A stretch of DNA of 64,000 nucleotides from Chitinophaga polysaccharea (lineage in GTDB: Bacteria; Bacteroidota; Bacteroidia; Chitinophagales; Chitinophagaceae): contig NZ_CABFVU010000004.1 in the NCBI RefSeq assembly GCF_902150045.1, forward strand, positions 186,001 through 250,000, in the 5' to 3' direction. Every line of letters starts with the position of its first letter. The stretch's first letter is position 1. Below the pieces are notes generated by a model. That model had not been told where the DNA came from, made no database searches, and saw only the letters and a program-made list of their open reading frames with translations. Shown here in pieces: positions 50,194 to 59,603 of the stretch. A program made the position numbers and the translations under genes.

Positions 50194-53100
50194 ATGATCG
50201 CATCCATATTAACCAGGCTGGAATCCTCCCGGAAGGAATTGCTGGATTTGGGCCTTAGAAATCCATTGTTGAATTACAAGTTGCCGGCCGGCAAAGGTTT
50301 ACATATAGTAGAAGAACAATCTGCTGCCATTTATGACATACTGGTGCGGGAAGGTAAAACCATGTCGTTTCTCGGCCACCCCGAAAAGAAACAGGAGGAA
50401 GAAACAGTACAGTATAGTGAACCAGTGTCTAAAGACGCACTGACCGATACCCGTTTACAAACCAACGAAACCCAGGTAACCCTGCATTCCCGGCTGCTGA
50501 ATACCTACTATGCAGCAAGGATGAGCATGGAAGAACAAGGGGTGAACATCCTTTACATTTCCCTGGGTATGCTGCAATGGTACGAGGCTGCCGGTAGTGA
50601 AGAAGCGCGTTTTGCACCGCTGATCATGGTGCCGGTGCTGCTGGACCGCTCCAGTGCAAGGGAACGTTTCCGGGTGAAATACTCCCTGGAAGAAGTAGGC
50701 GCCAATATTTCACTGCAGGCGAAAATGAAGGCGGATTTTAATATTGATATCCCGGATCTTCCTGATACAGAAGACTTTGACGTGAACGCCTACCTGGCAG
50801 AAGTGGCTGCGGCGGTGGAACCCCTCCCCGGGTGGAAAGTAGCCCCCGATGCAGTGGAGCTGGGCTTTTTCTCTTTTGGCAAATTCCTGATCTATAATGA
50901 CCTGGACGCCTCCAAATGGCGACAAGAAGATGATATACTAACGCATCCTATTATTCAAAGCCTTTTTGGCGGCGGATTTTCGGATACTGCTCCACAACTG
51001 GAGGACGATGTGTTCATCGACAATGAAACAAATGCGCATGAACTGTTCCAGGTAGTGGATGCAGACAGCTCCCAGGTTATGGCGATGCTGAGCGTACAGG
51101 AGGGCCGTAACCTGGTGATACAGGGCCCCCCCGGAACAGGTAAATCACAGACTATTACCAACATCATTGCTGATGCTATCGGGCGGGGGAAAAAGGTATT
51201 GTTCGTGGCGGAAAAGATGGCGGCGCTGGAAGTGGTGAAACGCCGGTTGGACAATATACAGCTGGGGGAAGCCTGCCTGGAGCTCCATAGTCATAAAGCC
51301 AATAAAAAAGAACTGCACCAGGAGCTGAGAAAGGTGCTGGAACTGGGGCGGCCGTCTATCCGTAAGTTACAGGAAGAAGTGCTGCTCCTGGATAATTACA
51401 AGAAAGAACTGAATGATTATTGCCTTGCTATAAACGGGGCGATAGAAAAAAGCGGTTTAACCGCCCACCAGGTAATAGGCTACCTGTTACGGTTAAACGA
51501 AGAAACGGCAGGCATTACATTACCCGCTATACAAATACCGGATATCACACAATGGGATACCGCTGCTATGAACAAGGCCACTGCCATGGCATTGCGGATA
51601 CAGGCATGCCTGCAGGAAACAGGCGTACCAGCCAACCTTGCCTTTCGTGGCAGCCGGCTTACTGTACTGTTGCCGCATGAACAGGCTGCGTTTACGCAAT
51701 TGCTCAAAGAGGCATTAACGGCACAGGAAGCATTGATGCAAACAACTTCCGCTATCGCGGGGAAGATGCGTATTCCATCTCCCAAAGATATTACCGCTGT
51801 ACATACGCTTATTGATATCTGTGCATTGCTGGCGCAACAACCCGATCTGCGCGATATAGATGTTGTCAATAAAGCCTGGCTGCTGCAAAAACAGGACATC
51901 ACGGAATGGCTGGCTGCCGGCGTGGCGGCTACCACTGTGCAGGAGCAGTACCAGGAGGTCTTTATTCCTGAAGCCTGGGAGCAGAATGTAATGGAGATCA
52001 GGGAGAACCTGCTGGCACATGGTCATAAGTGGTACAAGTTCCTCATAGGCGCTTACAAAAGAAGTAACCGGCAACTGGCAGCTTTATGTAAACAGGAGCT
52101 GCCACGCGATAAAGAAGATAAACTGCAGTATGTGGATGCAATCATGGAGTTCAGGCGACATGATGCACTTTTAAAGGAACATGCCGCCCTGGGCCGTGAG
52201 TTGTTTGGCAGCAGGTGGCAGAAGGCGCATACGGAATGGCAGGCATTGCAGGAAGCCACAGGCTATATAACGGAACTGCATACACGCGTTTCGGCAGGTA
52301 TCTGCCCTCCGCAGGTAGTGGCATGGCTGCATAATAACCGGAATGCAGCGGAAGCCCTTGCGGATCAGCAGCAGCTCGCCCGGCAGTTACAGGAGCAGCA
52401 GCAACGCAACAGTGCTGTGCTTAACCGGCTGGAAATGCCTGCGGGCCAGTTCCCCGTGCAGCTGGATGCACAGCAATGGCAATTGCAGACATGGAGCGAT
52501 AAACTGCCGGAGATACATCATCTTATTGCATGGAACAATATAACGGAAACGGCTATACAGGAACAGCTTGGATGCCTGCTTACACCGGTACAGGAATGGG
52601 AAGGAGGCGCCAGGTTACTGAGAACAGCGCTGGAGAAAACATGGTATGAGTACCTGGTGGAAACAGCGGTGAAGTCGCAACCGGCATTGCGTAAGTTTGA
52701 ACGTGCGGGCCATGAGGAAATAGTGGAGCAGTTCAGGAAACTGGATCTGCTGAATCTTCAGTATAACCGCGCCCGCGCTGCCTTGCAGCATTGGGAACAA
52801 ATGCCGAGGGTGGATGCAGGCGGACAGGTAAATATCCTGCGCACAGAGTTTAATAAAAAGGCGCGGCATATGCCTATCCGCAAACTGATGCAGGAAGCGG
52901 GACTGGCAATACAGGCCATTAAGCCGGTATTTATGATGAGCCCCTTATCTATTGCTAACTTTTTACCGCCCGTTACGCTGGAGTTTGATCTTGTAATTTT
53001 TGACGAGGCCAGCCAGGTAAAGCCTGTAGAGGCTTTGGGAGCTATTTTACGTGGCAGGCAGCTGGTGGTAGTGGGAGATAATAAGCAGTTACCCCCTACC

Positions 53101-54825
53101 AGTTTCTTCGATTCCCTTACCCGTGAAACAGATGATGAAGAAAATGTAACCGCAGATATGCAGAGCATACTGGGCTTATGTGATGCACAGGGCGCACCGC
53201 AACGTATGCTGCGCTGGCATTACAGGAGCAGGCATGAATCGCTGATCACTTTATCGAATCATGAATTTTATGATAATAAACTGGTGATCTTCCCCAGCCC
53301 TGGCAATATAGAACGGAAAGGACTGGTATTTCATCATTTGAAAGATACCGCATATGATCGTGGTAAAACCCGCACCAATCCAAAGGAAGCGGAAATAGTG
53401 GCTGATGCGGTGATGGAGCATGCCCGCAGGCATCCGGAGCTCAGCCTGGGTGTAGTAGCTTTCAGTACCTCGCAACGGCAGGCGATCAGCGATGCGCTGG
53501 AATTGCGCCGCCGCAAATCGCCGGAACTGGAATCGTATTTCATGGCGCACCAGGACGAGCCCTTCTTTGTAAAGAACCTGGAAAACGTACAGGGAGATGA
53601 AAGAGATGTGATCTTTATATCTATCGGTTACGGTCGCACGGAGGAAGGCTATGTGGCCATGTCTTTTGGCCCGCTGAATAATGAAGGTGGTGAAAGAAGG
53701 CTCAATGTACTGATCACCCGGGCAAAAATGCGTTGTGAAGTATTTACCAATATCACTGCCGATGATATTGATGTGAACAGGACAAAAAGCTATGGCATAC
53801 AATCACTGAAGAACTTCCTGTATTTTGCACAGCACGGAAAGCTTTATATGACAGAGGAAACAGGCCTTCCGGCCGACAGCCCCTTTGAAGAAAATGTAGC
53901 GGCAAAGCTGGAGGCCCTCGGTTATACCGTCCGTAAACAGGTAGGATCAAAAGGATTCTATATTGACCTGGCTATTGTAGATGCAGAAAATCCGGGCCGT
54001 TATATATTGGGGATAGAGTGCGATGGTGCGGCTTACCATTCCGCCCGCTCCGCCCGCGACCGTGACCGTTTGCGGCAGCAGGTGCTGGAAGCCATCGGGT
54101 GGAAAATCCACCGGGTATGGAGCACCGACTGGTTCCGCAATCCTGAACGGGAGCTGAACCGCCTGGTGGCGGCCATTGAAAAAGCAAAAGCAGCGGTGGC
54201 TATCGACGACCAGGTGGCTGCAGATGTAGAAAAAGAAGCAGCAGCAATATTAACCAGGGAAGCAGTGCCTGAAACAGAAGAGGAAGTACCCGATTATGAA
54301 ATGGCAGTGCTGCCCGATGAAATCAGGGAGCAGGAATTCCATCTTTCCCCGATTGGTAAATTATGCAACTGGATAGAACAGGTAGTTACCGTGGAAAGCC
54401 CCGTGCATTTTGATGAGCTGGCGCGGCGTATGGTAGAAGCGGCAGGCATTACCAGGGTAGGGCCCCGCATCCGTGAAATACTGCGTCATGCAGTACGTCA
54501 TTCTGATGCCGGCAAGCGGATAAAGATCAAAGGACAATTCCTCTGGCATACTTCTTTGCCAACACCTGTGGTGCGTAACCGCAGCCAGCTGCCGGCTTCC
54601 GCCAGGAAGATCAACTATATCGCAGTAGAGGAAATAGGTGTGGCACTGGAAAAAGTAGTGAAAGATGCCGTAGCTATCCAAAAGGAAGACGCAGTACCTT
54701 TCATTGCCAGGATGTTTGGCTACAGCCGTGTTACCGAAGAAATAAAAGAAGAGATCCTTAAAGCTATTGACATCAGTATTGCCAATAACCTGGTGCAGCA
54801 GGAAGGAGAACTGCTGAAGGTGTGA
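50194..54825 (+). CDS. DUF4011 - SF1 helicase - Vsr-like nuclease - DUF3320 protein
   Basis: The 1543-residue protein begins with DUF4011 (LESSRKELLDLGLRNPLLNYKLP), followed by a split SF1 helicase: Walker A GPPGTGKSQTITN near 311, DEAS Walker B near 935, GDNKQLPPTSFF, WHYRSRHESLI, QGDERDVIFIS near 1136 and LNVLITRAK. Next comes a nuclease-like domain (about 1230-1330; ADSPFEENVAAKLEALGY, FYIDLAIVDAE, LGIECDGAAYHSARSARDRDRLR, WKIHRVWSTDWF), of the Vsr/PD-(D/E)XK type with a possible D-x-n-ECDG active site, and a DUF3320 domain (about 1390-1460). Such DUF4011-helicase-Vsr proteins have been described as single-gene anti-phage systems (the Hhe type). It is single-gene here and intact; the accessory island is just upstream. 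Confidence 0.9.
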   Translation: MIASILTRLESSRKELLDLGLRNPLLNYKLPAGKGLHIVEEQSAAIYDILVREGKTMSFLGHPEKKQEEETVQYSEPVSKDALTDTRLQTNETQVTLHSRLLNTYYAARMSMEEQGVNILYISLGMLQWYEAAGSEEARFAPLIMVPVLLDRSSARERFRVKYSLEEVGANISLQAKMKADFNIDIPDLPDTEDFDVNAYLAEVAAAVEPLPGWKVAPDAVELGFFSFGKFLIYNDLDASKWRQEDDILTHPIIQSLFGGGFSDTAPQLEDDVFIDNETNAHELFQVVDADSSQVMAMLSVQEGRNLVIQGPPGTGKSQTITNIIADAIGRGKKVLFVAEKMAALEVVKRRLDNIQLGEACLELHSHKANKKELHQELRKVLELGRPSIRKLQEEVLLLDNYKKELNDYCLAINGAIEKSGLTAHQVIGYLLRLNEETAGITLPAIQIPDITQWDTAAMNKATAMALRIQACLQETGVPANLAFRGSRLTVLLPHEQAAFTQLLKEALTAQEALMQTTSAIAGKMRIPSPKDITAVHTLIDICALLAQQPDLRDIDVVNKAWLLQKQDITEWLAAGVAATTVQEQYQEVFIPEAWEQNVMEIRENLLAHGHKWYKFLIGAYKRSNRQLAALCKQELPRDKEDKLQYVDAIMEFRRHDALLKEHAALGRELFGSRWQKAHTEWQALQEATGYITELHTRVSAGICPPQVVAWLHNNRNAAEALADQQQLARQLQEQQQRNSAVLNRLEMPAGQFPVQLDAQQWQLQTWSDKLPEIHHLIAWNNITETAIQEQLGCLLTPVQEWEGGARLLRTALEKTWYEYLVETAVKSQPALRKFERAGHEEIVEQFRKLDLLNLQYNRARAALQHWEQMPRVDAGGQVNILRTEFNKKARHMPIRKLMQEAGLAIQAIKPVFMMSPLSIANFLPPVTLEFDLVIFDEASQVKPVEALGAILRGRQLVVVGDNKQLPPTSFFDSLTRETDDEENVTADMQSILGLCDAQGAPQRMLRWHYRSRHESLITLSNHEFYDNKLVIFPSPGNIERKGLVFHHLKDTAYDRGKTRTNPKEAEIVADAVMEHARRHPELSLGVVAFSTSQRQAISDALELRRRKSPELESYFMAHQDEPFFVKNLENVQGDERDVIFISIGYGRTEEGYVAMSFGPLNNEGGERRLNVLITRAKMRCEVFTNITADDIDVNRTKSYGIQSLKNFLYFAQHGKLYMTEETGLPADSPFEENVAAKLEALGYTVRKQVGSKGFYIDLAIVDAENPGRYILGIECDGAAYHSARSARDRDRLRQQVLEAIGWKIHRVWSTDWFRNPERELNRLVAAIEKAKAAVAIDDQVAADVEKEAAAILTREAVPETEEEVPDYEMAVLPDEIREQEFHLSPIGKLCNWIEQVVTVESPVHFDELARRMVEAAGITRVGPRIREILRHAVRHSDAGKRIKIKGQFLWHTSLPTPVVRNRSQLPASARKINYIAVEEIGVALEKVVKDAVAIQKEDAVPFIARMFGYSRVTEEIKEEILKAIDISIANNLVQQEGELLKV

Positions 54826-54981
54826 TACCGCACAGGTAATGTACTGAAACCGGACATATGTGATTTGTTGATATGCGTTTGATGCTGGTATATAATATAC
54901 GCCCTGGATGGCATGTTTTTGCTTTTCATGTGTGGAGAAGAGAAAGTGTGAGATAGTCATCAACTTAAAAAATTTCTCCCG

Positions 54982-57375
54982 ATGTTTCGAAATCATCTCC
55001 TGATAGCATGGCGTAACCTGGTAAGGTTCAAGTATTATTCCCTGATCAATATAGCCGGGCTTTCGATAGGCATGGCAGCTTGCTGGCTGCTGCTGCTTTA
55101 TGTACAACGGGAAACCAGTTATGATAATTTTTACCCGCAGGCAAATCGTATATACAGGGCCGTTAACCATGCCACATGGTCCGGCGGCAACCTACACCTG
55201 GCCTCTACCTCCGCACCCTTTGCCGCAGTATTGAAAAAAGACTACCCTGAAATAGAGCAGATCACCAGGGTAGAAGCAGACGGCGGCGCCGCATTGAAAT
55301 ACGGACAAAAGAAACTGGAAGCAGGGGATATGTTTTTCGTAGACAGCACCTTTTTTGAGGTGTTCAATTTCCCGATGGCGGCAGGAGATGCTGCTGCTGC
55401 CCTGGCCCAGCCTAATTCGCTGGTACTTACACGCAGCCTCGCCCAAAAACTTATTGGCAGCCCTGAAGAAGCAGTAGGGAAAACTATTCTTACGGACGAC
55501 AGCACCGCTTATACTGTAAGCGCTGTAATGGAAGATGTTCCGTCTAACTCGCATTTTTCTTTCAGCGCACTGAGGGTAATGCCTCCTGATTATAATGCCA
55601 ACGGCTGGCAGAATTTCGACGTATATACTTACCTGTTACTCCGGGACGGCGCAGATGCCAAAGCGCTGGAAAGCAAGCTGCCGGCGTTCTTTGAACGTTA
55701 TATAAAACCACGCATGGGAGAGGTGACCTATAAAATGGAATTACAACCTGTAGAAGATATTCACCTGCATTCGCACCTCGATTATGAAATATCGGCTAAT
55801 GGAAATATCCTGTACATCTATATTTTCCTTTGCATTGGTTTGCTCACATTGCTGATTGCCTGTATTAACTATATGAACCTTGCCACCGCCCGTGCCAGCG
55901 CACGTATACGGGAAGTAGGCGTACGGAAAAGTATGGGATCAGGCAGGGAGGAGATTGCACGCCTGTTCCTGACAGAATCCATGCTGCTTACTTTTTTTGC
56001 AGCGCTTACGGCAATGGGGCTGGTAGCCTTATTACTGCCCTGGTTCAATAGCTTTACCGGGTCGCAGGTGCAGCTGTGGCAGTTCGGCGTGTTAAAGACC
56101 ATTGTGGTGATGTTATTGCTGGCTTTATTAACGGGGTTGCTGGCAGGAGTTTACCCGGCGGTATTTATGTCTGGCTTTAAGGTGATCAATTCCCTGAAAG
56201 GTAAGCTGGGCAACAGCGGCCATGCTGGCTTCCGCAAAGGACTGGTTACTTTCCAGTTTGTGATAGCCATTATTTTAACGGGCAGCACCATGGTAGCATA
56301 CGACCAGCTGCAGTACATGATGCATAAGAATCTCGGCTTCAATAAAGACCAGGTATTGTCTTTTCACTTACCGGATCAGCAGATGCGGAATAAGATCCCG
56401 GTGCTGAAAGAACAGCTGTTGCGTAATCCGCAGGTACAGCAGGTAGCTGCAGCCAGCAACCCCATTGGCCGGAACAACATTGGCGGCCATGGCTTTTTCT
56501 TTGAGCAGAACGGTAGTATTTCCGAGGCTTCTATTATTGCGCAGAACTATATGGTAGATGCGGATTACCTGAAAACAATGGGTATTACCCTGCAAAGCGG
56601 CCGTAATTTTTCAGATACCGGTGAGTCAGATATGCACCATGCAGTACTGATCAATGAAACACTTGCCAAAACACTGAACTGGGACAATCCTATCGGAAAG
56701 CGGGTGCAGTTCAAAATAAACCAGGAAGGCAACCGCGCTGAGCGTGTAGTCATCGGCGTTATGAAGGACTTCCATATCTATTCCCTGCAACATAAAATAG
56801 CACCACTGGTACTGGAAATGCCTCCTTTCCCCAGTATGGAGGATAATATATATGTAAAAGTGAGCAAGACCAATATTCCTGCTACCGTTGCCTATATCGA
56901 AAAGGTATTCCATTCCTTTGATCCGGGCCATCAGTTCGATTACAGTTTCATAGACCAGAATTTTGCGAAGCAATATGCCGGAGAGCAGAAACAGGAAACC
57001 ATATTTATGTTGTTTGCAGTGCTGGCATTGTTCATTGCATGCCTGGGGCTCTTTGGCCTGGCTGCTTTCACCGCTGTACAGCGGACAAAGGAAATAGGTG
57101 TGCGCAAAACACTGGGTGCCAGTACCGGTAATATTGTGAAATTATTGTCGAAAGATTTCCTGCAGTTGTTGCTCATTGCTGCAGTAGTGGCGTTCCCTGT
57201 TACCTGGTGGATCATGGACCGGTGGTTGAATAACTTTGCTTATCACGCGGGCATCAGCATCTGGGTGTTTGTGCTTACCGGCAGCGCTGTGGTAGTAATA
57301 GCACTGGCCACTGTAAGTTTTCATGCAATGAAAGCAGCGCTGGCCAATCCAGTGAAAAGTTTAAGGGCTGAATAA
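54982..57375 (+). CDS. FtsX-like ABC transporter permease (MacB type)
   Basis: The 797-residue inner-membrane protein has the tandem Bacteroidota form: an N-terminal helix (about 18-38), a MacB-type periplasmic core domain (about 45-240), FtsX helices (about 275-420), a second core domain (about 430-650) and final FtsX helices (about 670-790). Each FtsX part has a VGVRKxxG motif (REVGVRKSMG; KEIGVRKTLGA). It would extrude peptides, antibiotics or lipoproteins with an ATPase and a membrane-fusion protein coded elsewhere. It has its own terminator and stands alone. Confidence 0.95.
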   Translation: MFRNHLLIAWRNLVRFKYYSLINIAGLSIGMAACWLLLLYVQRETSYDNFYPQANRIYRAVNHATWSGGNLHLASTSAPFAAVLKKDYPEIEQITRVEADGGAALKYGQKKLEAGDMFFVDSTFFEVFNFPMAAGDAAAALAQPNSLVLTRSLAQKLIGSPEEAVGKTILTDDSTAYTVSAVMEDVPSNSHFSFSALRVMPPDYNANGWQNFDVYTYLLLRDGADAKALESKLPAFFERYIKPRMGEVTYKMELQPVEDIHLHSHLDYEISANGNILYIYIFLCIGLLTLLIACINYMNLATARASARIREVGVRKSMGSGREEIARLFLTESMLLTFFAALTAMGLVALLLPWFNSFTGSQVQLWQFGVLKTIVVMLLLALLTGLLAGVYPAVFMSGFKVINSLKGKLGNSGHAGFRKGLVTFQFVIAIILTGSTMVAYDQLQYMMHKNLGFNKDQVLSFHLPDQQMRNKIPVLKEQLLRNPQVQQVAAASNPIGRNNIGGHGFFFEQNGSISEASIIAQNYMVDADYLKTMGITLQSGRNFSDTGESDMHHAVLINETLAKTLNWDNPIGKRVQFKINQEGNRAERVVIGVMKDFHIYSLQHKIAPLVLEMPPFPSMEDNIYVKVSKTNIPATVAYIEKVFHSFDPGHQFDYSFIDQNFAKQYAGEQKQETIFMLFAVLALFIACLGLFGLAAFTAVQRTKEIGVRKTLGASTGNIVKLLSKDFLQLLLIAAVVAFPVTWWIMDRWLNNFAYHAGISIWVFVLTGSAVVVIALATVSFHAMKAALANPVKSLRAE

Positions 57376-57414
57376 AAACAGGGGCAGACCTAAAAGGATG
57401 GTCTGCCCCTGTTT
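57376..57414 (+). terminator. Terminator of the permease gene
   Basis: AAACAGGGGCAGACC pairs with GGTCTGCCCCTGTTT over 15 bp around TAAAAGGAT, directly after the stop codon. Confidence 0.9.
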
Positions 57415-57497
57415 GCACTCCTGCCTTAGGGAGCTTGTTATCATTTAAACGAATTTCAAAGCCTTCATTTTGCTTTTTAATCGGTTTCTATGGTAAC

Positions 57498-58319
57498 TCA
57501 AGCAGTTTTAAAGCATCGCATGCTGATACTGCCGTTTTGTATTTCTTCGTAAGTAAATTTTATTTCCTCGTTTTTACCGACCAGTCCCAATGTATAGATC
57601 ATTGGGAGATAATGATCGTTGGTTGGAACCGACAGTTGCGCTTCCCTGCCCAGGGAATGATAATTCACAAGATCGGCGAATGCGCCCTGTTCCAGTTTGT
57701 GCTTCACGGTTTGGTCAAAGGAAACGGCCCAGTCGAATGGTTTTGCATTATCCGTGAACAGTACCTGCCGGAGGTTATGCACAATGTTGCCGCTTCCCAT
57801 GATCAGTACGCCTTTATCCCGCAGTGCTTTCAGTTCAGCAGCCAGTTTAAAATGATATTCCGGTGGCTGGTGATAATCGATGCTTAACTGGAACACGGGG
57901 ATATCAGCCATGGGGTACATATGTTTCAGTACCGTCCATGAACCGTGGTCCAGGCCCCAGTGATCGTCTTCTATCACATTGGTGGATGTAATCAGTTCTT
58001 TGGTTTCCCGTGCCAGTTCCGGTGCGCCGGGCGCAGGGTACTGTACGGCATATAACGCCTCCGGGAACCCGCCAAAGTCGTGGATGGTTTCCGGTTGGGG
58101 CGCTACCAGCACGTGGGTGCCTTTCGTGAGCCAATGGGCGGATATTACCAGGATGGCGCTGGGCTTTTGAGGTAAATCCTGTCCCATGTTACCCAACGCC
58201 CGTGTAAAAGGGTTATCCATGATACCATTCATAGGATTTCCGTGCCCGATAAACATCACGGGCATACGGGGACTGTTTTTAAATTCGCCGGTTATATTCC
58301 TGAGATCGTTGAGTTGCAT
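57498..58319 (-). CDS. ygiD: Extradiol ring-cleavage dioxygenase, YgiD / 4,5-DOPA dioxygenase family
   Basis: The 273-residue protein is a LigB-type dioxygenase. Seen: MPVMFIGHGNPMNGI with the first metal His, ILVISAHWLTKGTHVL with a second His, TIHDFGGFPEALY, and late LDHGSWTVLKHMYP and MGSGNIVHNLRQV with His residues. YgiD cleaves 3,4-dihydroxyphenyl compounds with a single-site metal (Zn or Fe). It is 38 bases downstream of the Rrf2 gene and so probably controlled by it. Natural substrate here unknown. Confidence 0.93.
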   Translation of the reverse strand: MQLNDLRNITGEFKNSPRMPVMFIGHGNPMNGIMDNPFTRALGNMGQDLPQKPSAILVISAHWLTKGTHVLVAPQPETIHDFGGFPEALYAVQYPAPGAPELARETKELITSTNVIEDDHWGLDHGSWTVLKHMYPMADIPVFQLSIDYHQPPEYHFKLAAELKALRDKGVLIMGSGNIVHNLRQVLFTDNAKPFDWAVSFDQTVKHKLEQGAFADLVNYHSLGREAQLSVPTNDHYLPMIYTLGLVGKNEEIKFTYEEIQNGSISMRCFKTA

Positions 58320-58357
58320 ACTATTCCTCCTGGCAGCAATGCCTTTGATGATAAAAT

Positions 58358-58768
58358 TTATGCGAACTGGCGTAAGAAGTCGGCCAGGCTCATTTTTTCC
58401 AGTTTATGCAGCAGGGCGCCCTCAATTTCCCGGTAGAGGTGGTCCAGATGCTGGTTGATCTGTTTCCCTACGGGGCAATCGGGGTTAGGCTTATTCTTAC
58501 TGTTTCCCAGCAGCGAAGCCTGTTGTACGGCGTGGTATACATCGGACAGCCGGATCTTTTCGGCTGGTTTAGCCAGTGTGGCGCCTCCGTTTTTACCTTC
58601 CTTGCTTTCTATAAGCCCATGGTTGCGGAGGTTGCTGATTTCCTTCCGTACCAGTACGGGGTTAATATTAATGCTGCCGGCAATATAATCGGACGACAGG
58701 AGTTCCCCTTCCGCGCTGGCCAGCAACGTGAGAATATGTAGTGATATGGGGAATCTTCCGTTGTTCAT
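58358..58768 (-). CDS. Rrf2-family transcriptional regulator
   Basis: The 136-residue protein is a winged-helix regulator of the Rrf2/BadM family: FPISLHILTLLASAEGELLSSDYIAGSININPVLVRKEISNLRNHGLIESKEGKNGGATLAKPAEKIRLSDVYHAV (as two neighbouring motifs, HTH then the wing with GKNGGATLA). It has a single Cys (NPDCPVG), so it lacks the three-Cys Fe-S site of IscR/NsrR; the closest model is the YwnA-type. ATG 58768 was chosen because it comes right after the operator-promoter region. First gene of an operon with ygiD. Confidence 0.93.
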   Translation of the reverse strand: MNNGRFPISLHILTLLASAEGELLSSDYIAGSININPVLVRKEISNLRNHGLIESKEGKNGGATLAKPAEKIRLSDVYHAVQQASLLGNSKNKPNPDCPVGKQINQHLDHLYREIEGALLHKLEKMSLADFLRQFA

Positions 58769-58769
58769 T

Positions 58770-58800
58770 CTGTAATCTACTTTATTACAGTACAAAAGTA
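58770..58800 (-). promoter_or_regulatory. Rrf2 gene promoter and operator
   Basis: On the minus strand TACTTTTG (58800-58793), an exact -7 box, is followed by TA and the dyad CTGTAAT-CTACTTT-ATTACAG (58790-58770), perfect 7-bp arms with a 7-base spacer. The dyad ends just before the start codon. The same layout lies before the NAD(P)H-binding gene at 29161-29191. Confidence 0.75.
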
Positions 58801-58825
58801 CAATAATAGGAGGGAACGGAAAAAT

Positions 58826-59245
58826 TTATCTGTGGGTATAGAAGTAAACAATGCTGGCAATGATGAGCACGAGTATAATAAGGGCGATCACGCAACCGTT
58901 CCGGCTGGGCTGTTTTACGGCGCTGGCTACTCCACGGGCGCCAATCAGGGCTTCCACGGCTTCTTTGGCTTCCAGGAGGCCGATATTGGTGCCCGGAAGC
59001 TTATTCATTTCTGTCAGGTAGTACTTAATGGCGTGCAATTTCCCGGAATGCAGGCTCAGTTGTATGGCTTTTTCTTCTATGGTACGTTTGGTAGCTGAAT
59101 TTTTCCGTTTCTCCGGGGACGTTTCGTCTATAATTACCTTTTGACAGCTTTGGCAGATAACCAATACGTTAAAAGGGTCTTTTTCCGGTATGGTACGGAT
59201 AATATCCGTGCTCCCACACCAGGGACATACTTGTACAGTGCTCAT
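58826..59245 (-). CDS. Zinc-ribbon / L12-C-terminal-like / tail-anchored protein
   Basis: The 139-residue protein has an N-terminal zinc ribbon (CPWCGSTD at 7-14 and CQSCQK at 31-36), a helical middle that resembles the C-terminal domain of ribosomal protein L7/L12 (KLHAIKYYLTEMN...GLLEAKEAVEALIG, about 70-104) and one C-terminal membrane helix (about 115-135) with a short basic end. This is the topology of a tail-anchored membrane protein facing the cytoplasm. I do not recognise a named family; the L12-like module suggests contact with a protein partner. Confidence 0.7.
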   Translation of the reverse strand: MSTVQVCPWCGSTDIIRTIPEKDPFNVLVICQSCQKVIIDETSPEKRKNSATKRTIEEKAIQLSLHSGKLHAIKYYLTEMNKLPGTNIGLLEAKEAVEALIGARGVASAVKQPSRNGCVIALIILVLIIASIVYFYTHR

Positions 59246-59603
59246 TAATGGTGGAACTTTTTATTTAACTGCTGCATAAGTTAATAAAAGTTTTTCAGGT
59301 TTCAGCTATAACTATAAAGGCAGTAAGAGGAAGATCATACCTGGGTGACAAATAATGATCCAACATAAATAAGCTGTATTTATATAGATACAGTGTATCT
59401 ACGGCGGAAATATGGCGTATCTACGGCGGAAATACGGCGGAAACCGGGAGTATCCATACCGGAGCTTTATCCATACAGTAACCTGCCGATGTTTTGGTAC
59501 TGAAAACCTTACAGTTGACGTATTAAATACAGCGTCAGCTTTACAGTTAGGTTCCCCTGATTTTATTACCTGGAAAAACCGGCAGGTGCTGTAATGCCGT
59601 TCC
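59246..59603. other. Intergenic stretch with a tandem repeat
   Basis: Apart from the 22-bp tandem repeat listed separately, no gene, RNA or terminator was recognised. Confidence 0.45.
59395..59438. repeat. 22-bp tandem repeat, two copies
   Basis: GTATCTACGGCGGAAATA at 59395-59412 recurs at 59417-59434 after TGGC; units are 22 bp long. A partial third unit (GGCGGAAA) follows. GC-rich within an AT-rich stretch. Confidence 0.75.

Noticed and set aside
54361..55170. 269-codon frame on the minus strand
   Set aside because: It crosses the 3' end of the helicase gene, the gap and the 5' end of the permease gene without any motif.
59412..59594. 60-codon frame on the plus strand
   Set aside because: It starts inside the 22-bp tandem repeat, and the sequence shows no domain, signal or neighbour logic.
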